The position numbers and the translations under genes are program-made. A DNA stretch of 64,000 nt from Podaxis mareebaensis (Eukaryota > Basidiomycota > Agaricomycetes > Agaricales > Agaricaceae). The notes under the pieces were generated by a model, which saw nothing but the letters and a program-made list of their open reading frames with translations, was not told the origin of the DNA and searched no databases. The stretch is from assembly GCA_018524725.1 (NCBI GenBank), contig JAEUWP010000002.1, positions 62,001-126,000 of the forward strand, in the 5' to 3' direction. This document shows positions 56,365-64,000 of this stretch, one piece after another. The number at the start of each line of letters is the position of its first letter. The stretch's first letter is position 1.

Positions 56365-58278
56365 TCAAAAACCTTTGATCTGTTGACTTGAATAAACCAG
56401 GACCTGCCATTGCAGGCTTAACTCGACACTCTCTTTCCCTGGAATCATGCAAACCCAATTCATTTTCCCGTTCGTACCGAGCAGTTTCAGGTCGTGCACA
56501 GGCTCGTCCACCATATCCCATCTGGCATAAACACTGCAAGACTCGGGAATCCCTTCGGTGACCCGGATACCTGTCTTGGCCTGGCCCAGATCTTTAAAGC
56601 CCGGCGTAGTGGAATCAGGGTATTGCAAAGGAGGATGTATGAGTCTGACCGAAATGTCAAGGTCGCTGGCGCTGGGGATACTATCAACGATAATTAATGA
56701 TGGGATGGTCGTGTCCCGCGAATTCAACACTGTGATGCGCTGGGAGCAAGAGTAAGTGATCATTGGCTTGAACGCAAATCGGCTGGGTGATTCGGATGGG
56801 ACGATCTCCTTGTCACGGGGATGGTAGGTTACATGAATTTTTGGGTCGACGCTGTATAAAGTTCAGCGTCAAGGAGCCGGTGATTGAAAGTCAAAAAGGA
56901 CTTACCCAATGGAGAGATCGAAGTCTTCACCAGGATTGACTGGATCCATGTAGCGGGACGAGATGAAGTTACCATCAAGGTACACATTCCAGCTCCCTCT
57001 GCGTAAGGTATAGCTAGAACTATTCGTGACTTTGGCCTATTCTCAATCGTCAATTCACCGTGAAGTGATTTCGACGGCCAGACTCACCTCTACATAGACG
57101 TCAGAAGACATCCTCGGAGTGCATATCCAAGATAAGTAGGCCTTGAGCTTGTAGCGCGCAAGAACAAATGCCTGGGATTCTGTCTTATTCGGCACCACGG
57201 TCCTTCCGGGAAGAGTTAACCGCGTGTCGGTGAGTGTTTTGGGAGGAGGATATGCAGTGAAAGTTCCCCAAGTATCAGTGCTAGGAGGCTTCTGCAGGTA
57301 TAATGTCCATTGCTGCAGCTTCGGTGCCGTTTGAGGCGTAACTGTCCCAAGAGTCAAATCCACAGCATCCCAAGACTATATACTCGAGGTCAGCTCGTCC
57401 TCAGGCCGGTTGGCACAAAACTTACTTCTCCTGTGTTGTTGGTGACAGAAGCCTTGTAAACAAGTGTCACTACTTGGTCACCATTTGAAGCAGCGAAAAT
57501 ATCGTATTCCGGATACCAAGATGCGCCGGTCGCACCTGATAGTTCACGTATCAGCTTGAGCAGCACAAATCCAAAGATAAGAACACACCGTAAGTGATAT
57601 TGACAGTGACTGCCTTTGGCTCCCCCGCAGACAGCATGAACGTGACGCCTGAGTGACTGTACTCTGAGTCCGGAGTACCATTAGGTTGCTCTTCGTCATC
57701 TATTTTGTCCTCTGTTTCCCGGATTTCTTTTTCAAGACTCTTCATCTTTGCGTTCCATTTTGCCCCACACTCGTCATATAAGTCCAAAAAGCGCCCTAAT
57801 TCCAAAGGGCTCATTCCTGATGCCTTGTTAAGGGCAACCTGAGCGTACGAATCAAGCGCAGTTGTCATTTTTTTGCATCGCGCCAAGGACTGCTCCAAAA
57901 GCGACTGCTTCTCGTAGAGGGCATCAATTTTGCTCTGGTCTGTGCTAGTACCAGACTCCGCCCATATCTCCTTTACGTCGGCAAGGGTAGCGTCCCCAAT
58001 GACTTCAATCCTGAAAAGATGGCCAAACGAACATGTTGGCAAATGCGACGGTCCAGTGATATAAGTAGGGGAAGTCACCTCAGATTTGCCCCATCAAATG
58101 AGGATGGAAAGCCGGTAGGTATTCGCACTTGCGTTAAGCCAGGTTTGAGCTCGCAGCGAAAGGATCTTGTGATATCCGCGCGATTCGGATAGAGGGTAAC
58201 AGCAGTAATTTTGCTATCCAGGTGGGCATTGAGCTCAAGAGTAGAAGGCGAGGCTTCGACTACCTCCGTTGTAGACAT
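56365..58278 (-). CDS. DUF4140/DUF4139 domain protein
   Basis: Exons 58079-58278, 57589-58010, 57426-57535, 57088-57375, 56906-57036, 56365-56851; 1638 nt, 545 aa. The start MSTTEV is preferred over an in-frame ATG at 58356 because relatives begin shortly before the strand SKITAVTLYPNRADITRSF (DUF4140). A coiled coil follows (about residues 85-170, e.g. KMKSLEKEIRETEDKI), then the DUF4139 beta-sandwich: GASWYPEYDIFA, SWDAVDLTLGTVTPQ, VYLDGNFISSRYM, and a C-terminal part. The family occurs in fungi and bacteria; its function is unknown as far as I know. All introns 50-68 bp. Confidence 0.9.
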
Positions 58279-59210
58279 GTGGGTGATGAACGCTCCACGG
58301 TTAACGTCCTGGGTCTTATAAGGCATGCATTGTAATGTGTATTTAAAGCTGAACATTGATGTTTATGAGCTTCATGAGACATGACGTGAGAGAAAGCAGT
58401 CAACAATAGATCCATGAGACGCCTAGGATCTTTGTCAAGCAACCTAAGCTGATTGACCGAATAAAAAATCGCCAGTAATATGATTCATAAGAGTTGGATA
58501 ATGACCACGAGTCCTTAAGGAGCTGTTTGGCGAGGATGTATGACAAGGACACCTCTTGTCAACTGGTGTGTGAGATGCAACACGAATACAAGCCACATCG
58601 ATGATTGTCATTGGAGTCAAAGGGTACTGCTAATTTAAATGGTCGTTATCATGACCGAGCACGATGTTCACGTGACGGTGACCGAGCCTGTATTAATCTT
58701 AAGCTTAATCGACTGATTGATTTAACTATAGATATAGATTCCCAAGTCTTGACCTGGATGGTCACTACAGTAATGAAGGTCTATGCTATGCATATGATAT
58801 TCCAACTGCTTGCAGAGCTACTGATAGATCCCTATAGGGGGAATAGGTACGAATGGGTCAAAAGATCATGCCCCGAAGAAGTGTCGTAAGGCATGCTTCT
58901 ATTAAGGTGCATTAGACGTGGACTGAATCTTGGACTCTGAACAAGCAGGCTTGTGCCTTTCGAACGTACTGGGCACAGGTCTGATGACCCTCGAGGGTAT
59001 ACAGTACGGGCAGACAAGCCCATGCCAGGGGTCGACCCATGGTCTCAATCCAACCCTGCTGGGACGGCGGGCCTTGTCGGTCGAGGCACAATCTCTTGGC
59101 CTTGCAAACGTATAAAATACGGGCGACAATTGAGAGAAACACCAGTTACTGCACCTCCCCTCTCCCCGCTTCATCAAATATCCCTGGGGCTCGCAGTATC
59201 TCTGGATACA
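58279..59210. other. Divergent intergenic between DUF4139 gene and secreted protein 2
   Basis: 930 bp. Contains the TATA box of the secreted gene at 59111. The left 600 bp is AT-richer with short frames (58605-58889) that have no coding features. Nothing else seen. Confidence 0.5.
59111..59119 (+). promoter_or_regulatory. TATA box of secreted protein 2
   Basis: TATAAAATA 100 bp upstream of the ATG at 59211. Confidence 0.65.
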
Positions 59211-59972
59211 ATGGTATTCCGGAGCGCCTTCAGCTTGTTGACCCTCGTCGCAGTAGCATCTACTTCCCCGGCTGCCGATATTCAGGAGCTACAGGCGCGC
59301 GCTCCCGCACCCGATAACATTGTCTATGTTACGGATGCAAACAACTTCTGGTGAATAATTCTGCTCTTCGTCACACCACCAAATACGTCTTGCTCATGTA
59401 CACCTGGCAGCATGATCATGCCGAGATATCCTAATACCAACATTGGGGATAGTGAATACCCCGGAGGCATGAAGACATATTGCTCTCCTTCTGGCCGCTA
59501 CTCTTCGATTCAAGGCCAGCTCCCACCTGACTTTTGGAGTAACGTGGAGTTCAAGACAGGATATAGCTCGCGAGGAGCGAGATATGCACAACGTACGTGT
59601 AATCTTCGAGTTCAGTCGACATTGACACTGACCTCATGGTTACCGCGTTAGTGACGGGATGTATCCGCCCAGAGAAACTATCTCGTTTGAACCCGAACGA
59701 TCCCGGAGGTCAGTACGACTCGAGTGGTGGCGCGGGAGGAAGAGGGAACCCAGAAGGAAGTGTTTGCCTGGGGTAAGCTCCCGCACCTTTCATAGTTTGG
59801 GTCCCATGAAACTAAGGGCATGTCAGATACAAACATTATGTGGAACTTGTTGAACCCGCGGATAGACGAGCATGCATTAAGTGTTGCGACCATTATGACG
59901 ATTGTCCCCTTCACCTTGATACCTCGGGCTGCCCTGCCGTTGTTAAAGGGAATTACTTCAATTGCAACTAAC
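59211..59972 (+). CDS. Small secreted cysteine-rich protein, family copy 2
   Basis: Exons 59211-59350, 59411-59592, 59653-59772, 59827-59972; 588 nt, 195 aa. Signal peptide (MVFRSAFSLLTLVAVAST), a short pro-like segment (IQELQARAPAPDN), then the family core with ten Cys. Intron positions are the same as in copy 3. The first conserved Cys codon is made by joining TG at the exon 1 end to C of exon 2. Differs from copy 3 by a handful of residues; tandem duplicates in head-to-tail order. Likely extracellular; role unknown. Confidence 0.9.
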
Positions 59973-60815
59973 GGACGTATGGCGCCTGCCTATGTTGAAG
60001 GACATGGTGTCGCTCTCGGATGTTCCGACGGTTACGGATGTTCGTGAATGGATAAGCCTTTGAGTGTTCTACGTATGCTCATTCACTGGACTTGTGATAG
60101 CTCGGACGCTCATTATGACACATGACGTTCGTAAATCTCGCTGACTGCAATATGTATTGACAGCAGATTTCGCAAAAGAAATAAAGCGTGGTATCGTTGA
60201 TTATTAGTTCCGTTGTTAGGATATTTTCGAGCTCTCCACGCGAAGTTTTAGGTGATACTATTTGCTCAGCCTCTCCTTAATTCACATGTGCTCGGAGTAG
60301 CCCAGATCCTAACAGAATCCCATCATTTACATTCCAGAATGCCCCAGAGTCCACATAAAATAGATCCTCAACGCCACCTCGGCAAGCCCCAGGATCCTAA
60401 ATATAGATTTTCGACGTCCTTGTGTATTTGGGGTATACCAGTTCCGAAGCTCACATCGGCTATTCCAAGGGGCTACGACCTTCGTTGAAGCGGATTCTTA
60501 TCAAGAGATGGGTCCAATGGGGTTCAACACACATTACTTCCGATGCATGAGGTAAGACATGTGTTCCCATCTGCAGCTCTCGCGCACCGAGGTCAGGTCT
60601 GATGACTTCAGGATGCACAGCGCGGGGAGATGAAGCCGTCGTCGCCCATGCGCCCACACGGCACTGGTCTAACCTGGATCCGAGGGTTTGATCCTTCAGG
60701 GGTGGTGCCGGTGTCGGAAAGTTATAAAAGCAGACGATATTTAGAAAGAAATACCGGTGGCTCCCTCTCTTCATCCTCGATCTTAGTCCTCCTTGAGCCT
60801 GAATTCTAGGAAGCC
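59973..60815. other. Intergenic between the tandem secreted-protein genes
   Basis: 840 bp holding the 3' flank of copy 2 and the promoter of copy 3 (TATA at 60723). No gene, repeat or RNA recognised; small frames (60252-60488) look random. Confidence 0.5.
60723..60730 (+). promoter_or_regulatory. TATA box of secreted protein 3
   Basis: TATAAAAG 93 bp upstream of the ATG at 60816. Confidence 0.65.
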
Positions 60816-61573
60816 ATGGCTCTCAAAGCACTCTTGGGCCTCTTGGCACTTGTCGCAGTTGCATCTGCTTCTCCAGCCGCAATCATCCAAGAACTTCAGG
60901 CTCGCGATCCGGCTCCAGACAATATCGTCTATGTCACAGACGCAGAGAATTTCTGGTCAGCTCTCGCACTACTATTGACTGTCATGTCCCACTAAACTTG
61001 TTCGTGTATAGCATGATCATGCCAAGAGATCCTCATACCAACATCGGCGACAGCGAGCATCCTGGAGGAATGAAGACGTACTGTTCTCCATCAGGCCGAT
61101 ACTCCACAATTCAAGGCCAACTCCCACCCGATTTCTGGAGTAATGTCGAGTTCAAGACCGGATTAAGTTCACGAGGGGCGAGATTTGCTCAACGTACGCC
61201 ATCTTTTGTTCAAGAGCTTCGTATCGTTGATTAAGTTTGTGATTCCCATGCCAGTGACTGGGTGTATTCGCCCAGAGAAATTGACGCGCCTCAATCCCGA
61301 TGATGGAGGAGGCCAATACGACTCAAGCGGGGGTGCAGGAGGTAGAGGAAATCCAGAGGGGAGCGTTTGCCTTGGGTTTGTGTTTCCTGTCTGGTGATTA
61401 TGGTCTAGAAGCTAATTAGCGCTTTCAGATACAATCACTACGTGGAACTCGTTGAGCCCGCTGATAGACGAGCATGTATCAAATGCTGCGACAATTTCGA
61501 CGATTGCCCTGTTCACCTTGATACTTCGGGCTGCCCGGCTGTTATTCAAGGAAATTATTTCGACTGTAATTAA
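60816..61573 (+). CDS. Small secreted cysteine-rich protein, family copy 3
   Basis: Exons 60816-60955, 61012-61193, 61255-61375, 61429-61573; 588 nt, 195 aa. Signal peptide MALKALLGLLALVAVASA, then IQELQARDPAPDN, a possible Arg-ending processing site (QAR), and the ten-Cys core: MIMPRDPHTNIGDSEHPGG, YCSPSGRYS, TGCIRPEK, GSVCLG, IKCCDNFDDCPVH, SGCPAV, YFDC. Same exon phases as copy 2. The third intron has a GTTTGT donor. Converges with the second ABHD11-like gene, whose stop is 230 bp away. Confidence 0.91.
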
Positions 61574-61801
61574 TGGTCATATGGGCACTAGCCTATTCCG
61601 AAGGGTGTAAAGTATAAATAATACCTCCTCGTGGACATTGACCCGGTACGCTCGGGTATTATTAGGTAGAATGCCGATAGTTACGGACAATCGTGGATGG
61701 ACTAGGCCTTGGATAATCTATGTTTATTGCACGTGAATTTCCAAAACGATAACAGTATGCACGTCACGGATGTTCGATAGCTGGTATTTGCAGACTGAGT
61801 G

Positions 61802-63013
61802 TCATCTGCGAATAAAGTCGAGGACCAGCTGTTTGAACTCATTTGGCTTTTCAGCGTGGACTGAAAATTGCGGTATGAGTCGAGAAAACTACGAACTATT
61901 ATAATGGTGCTTACCCCAATGTCCGGTATCCATCCTTTCTACTGCCACGCGAGGGAAGAACTTGCTGAAGACTCGCTCATTGTCATCGGTGATGTAACTA
62001 TAGGGAGGGTGAGTATGCGCCGACTAACGAGGAATGGTTTCAACTTACGGGCTTCTTAAGCCTCGAAAGACAAGGGTCTTCCCTTTCCACCGCGGTCTTC
62101 TGGGATCAGTAACATCGTACGGAAAAGACCCTAACTCGGGGATAGCCTTTCTGAGGATATCTAATGGGAGGCTGAAGTAGGGTTTGCTGTGGCTTTGTAG
62201 TGGGCTCGGAAGCACAAGGTTCGTCAAGAGGAATTGACGGATAGCCAGATCCTACAGGGCGTATTAACACATAAAAGTTTATGAAGGGTGAAATGCTTAC
62301 AGACTCGTGCTTGTACAGACGAAGATCCACTTCTGCACGTGTCCGCACGATGCCCAGGGGAAGATCGTTAATTTCATGCATTGCATCAATGTACTTCAGA
62401 AAGTCGTCTGAGAGTGCAGCTCTTGTGGGTGCAATGTCCGATATCAACAGATGCGACAGGAGGTTTTCTCGTCCTTTCGTGGCGAGAGACAACGCTAGAG
62501 TCATGGCGACCTTTCCACCCCTACACAATTCTGTCTGAGATCGGCGGTTCAAGAATAATTGAGAATAGATGCGAGTTGACGAACATTGAATGGCCGAGTA
62601 GCGCTACATTTGATAGGTTGTGGGTGTCGATGTAATACAACACGTCTTCAGCCATAGCTGTGTATGTCATTGGTGTTGCGCGAGGGGATGCACCATGGTT
62701 CCGTAAATCAAGGGTGTGAACAGAATGGTATGGTAGAGCCCGATGAAACGCTTTGTGAAGAGATGTCCAGTTTCTCTTTGAGCCGCTTAAAGAGGAATAT
62801 TGAGTCCCCCGTTCCATAACAGTTAGTCGAATCTACTCACAACAAACCATGAAGAATCACGAGGGAGGCGTCCCCTGGCGCGTTTCCACCCGGGTGAGCA
62901 ATTAAGCTCTTAAGTTCGACAGGAGTTCGGGCATGATGTATAGAGTACGAGCAATGTTGTGTTGCAAGGTACTTTCTGGGCAGTCGATGTCGAGCAGGCC
63001 GAAGCTGGTACAT
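61802..63013 (-). CDS. ABHD11-like alpha/beta hydrolase, copy 2 (probably mitochondrial)
   Basis: Exons 62841-63013, 62585-62785, 62301-62520, 62049-62251, 61915-61997, 61802-61860; 939 nt, 312 aa. The Arg-rich, acid-free start MYQLRPARHRLPRKYLATQ suits mitochondrial import. Motifs: LVILHGLFGSKRNW, LDLRNHGASPRA, nucleophile elbow GHSMGGKVAM, ISDIAPTRA, and the His in GHWVHAEKPNEF. Splice of the intron after GHSM uses GTTCGT. Member of the ABHD11/Imo32 esterase group; substrate unknown. Same gene structure as copy 1 except one intron fewer in the middle. Confidence 0.9.
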
Positions 63014-63365
63014 CGACGACTTGCGCCCAATTTGCGCCGGTCTAGTTTGGAACTCGCTCTGTTTGTTCCGAGATCCGGGCCGGGAAGGCTCTAATGCGGG
63101 CTCAGCCTTTGTCCGTTTTTCTCCCAATTCCCAATCTCTCAGCTCCCCCGCTACCCCCATCTGGCCACTCTACCTTCTTGTTGATAATGACGACTCTTCT
63201 GATGTGCTTTGAGCATGAACCCCGTGACAACTTAGCATCTGGTATTTGTCCACCGGAAATGCGTCATGGGATTTGGCACGCGCTTCTCTCAAGTGACCAC
63301 AGCGACTATAAAAGGCTCTCAGTCGGCGTGAATTTTTGGACGAGGAGCCTCAAATTCCCTTTGCT
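63014..63365. promoter_or_regulatory. Shared divergent promoter of ABHD11-like copy 2 and the monooxygenase
   Basis: 352 bp between the two start codons. TATAAAAG at 63307-63314 lies 52 bp before the plus-strand ATG. Confidence 0.6.
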
Positions 63366-64000
63366 ATGCATCCCTCTGAAGCTCCACTTCCCACCTTGAA
63401 TAAACTAGGCCTCGAGACATTCGCGTTCGACGATGTTGACGCTGTCTCTGTGGCCCAGAGCTGGATCGAGGCTTTCAATGCTGCTTGTCAAGCGGACAGC
63501 GTTCAGGGTATTCTGGACCTCTTTGTCGAATCCAACTTCACCTCACCACCTTTATCTCAAACTTCGCCTCCGGACGATGCTATCCTTGGTCAGGATCCAT
63601 CTGTCTATTGGCGTGATGTCCTCGCGTTGACTTGGGACTTTCGCACCTTCGAAAGTACACCGGCAATCCGCCAATTCCTCCAGGACCGCTTGAAGCTTAC
63701 AGAAGTTCGCAACGTCAAGATCAACACTACAGACAAGGGCGCGTTCCCGGTGCTTCAGCGTCCTTATCCAGATCTAGTCTGGATCCAAGCTTTGTTCAAA
63801 TTCGAAACGAAGATCGGATATTGCTCAGGCGTTGTGCGGCTCTTACCTACGAAGCAGAATGACGAAATTCAGTGGAAAGCGCATTGTATCTTTACGAATC
63901 TCGAGGACTTGAAGGGTTTCCCTGAAAAGATCGGTCCCCTACGGAACCAGGAATCGGATTACGGCACCTGGGAGGAACTCCGTAATAAAGAACGCCAGTT
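63366..64000 (+). CDS. Probable FAD/NAD(P)-binding monooxygenase with NTF2-like N-terminus, 5' part
   Basis: ATG 63366 opens a frame without stop or obvious intron to the window end (211 codons). The N-terminus (VAQSWIEAFNAACQADSVQGILDLFV) and WRDVLALTWDFRTFE fit the SnoaL/NTF2-like domain that precedes the Rossmann FAD domain in many fungal flavin monooxygenases. The GxGxxG motif would lie just beyond the window, so the enzyme call is inference from the N-terminal part alone. Confidence 0.65.
   Translation, partial: MHPSEAPLPTLNKLGLETFAFDDVDAVSVAQSWIEAFNAACQADSVQGILDLFVESNFTSPPLSQTSPPDDAILGQDPSVYWRDVLALTWDFRTFESTPAIRQFLQDRLKLTEVRNVKINTTDKGAFPVLQRPYPDLVWIQALFKFETKIGYCSGVVRLLPTKQNDEIQWKAHCIFTNLEDLKGFPEKIGPLRNQESDYGTWEELRNKERQ

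Overview
The window looks like nuclear DNA of an agaricomycete basidiomycete. Host genes carry many 46-100 bp GT-AG introns, there is a NACHT-WD40 (HET-E-like) NLR, and a large block of chromodomain LTR retrotransposons shows CpG-type decay. A Rhizoctonia-like fungus would fit, but that is a guess from gene style. No prokaryotic, viral or plasmid backbone is present.

Left host part (1-10603): the 3' end of GET4 (+), a 14-exon type-B carboxylesterase/lipase (-), a 1.5 kb divergent intergenic stretch, then a nine-exon NLR-type STAND protein (+) ending in 18 nearly identical WD40 repeats.

Transposon island (10918-49695, with weaker remnants to about 51.6 kb): one 3.09 kb DDE transposon with TA target duplication has been blown up to 38.8 kb by nested insertions, all readable from target-site duplications. 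In the DDE element (TA) sits a 1372 bp solo LTR (AGAGT). In that sits gypsy G3 (ATATA, plus strand, 9.8 kb net). In the 5' LTR of G3 sit a copia element (ATACC, minus strand, 4.9 kb net), itself split in RNase H by gypsy G1 (GCATG, minus strand, 9.2 kb), and a 720 bp solo LTR (TGCCT). Between gag and protease of G3 sits gypsy G2 (AGCAA, plus strand, 9.6 kb). Net lengths of the paired LTRs agree exactly (647/647, 747/747, 332/332, 1373/1373), which confirms the dissection.

The three gypsy elements are chromoviruses (gag, protease-RT-RNase H-integrase-chromodomain) that show signs of Tf1-type self-priming, and each carries a third ORF downstream of pol. In G1 and G2 that ORF has tandem zinc knuckles. 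In G3 an open frame continues through the polypurine tract into U3 of the 3' LTR, and that U3 coding stretch is also conserved in the older solo LTR. The copia element has the half-initiator-tRNA primer site. All are broken mainly by CGA-to-TGA changes.

Right host part (51681-64000): an ABHD11-like hydrolase (-), a small secreted 10-cysteine protein (-), TSC13 enoyl-CoA reductase (-), a DUF4140/DUF4139 protein (-), two more members of the secreted family (+), a second ABHD11-like gene (-), and the 5' part of a probable FAD monooxygenase (+) cut by the window end. The two hydrolases and three secreted proteins are paralogs flanking a TSC13-DUF4139 core.
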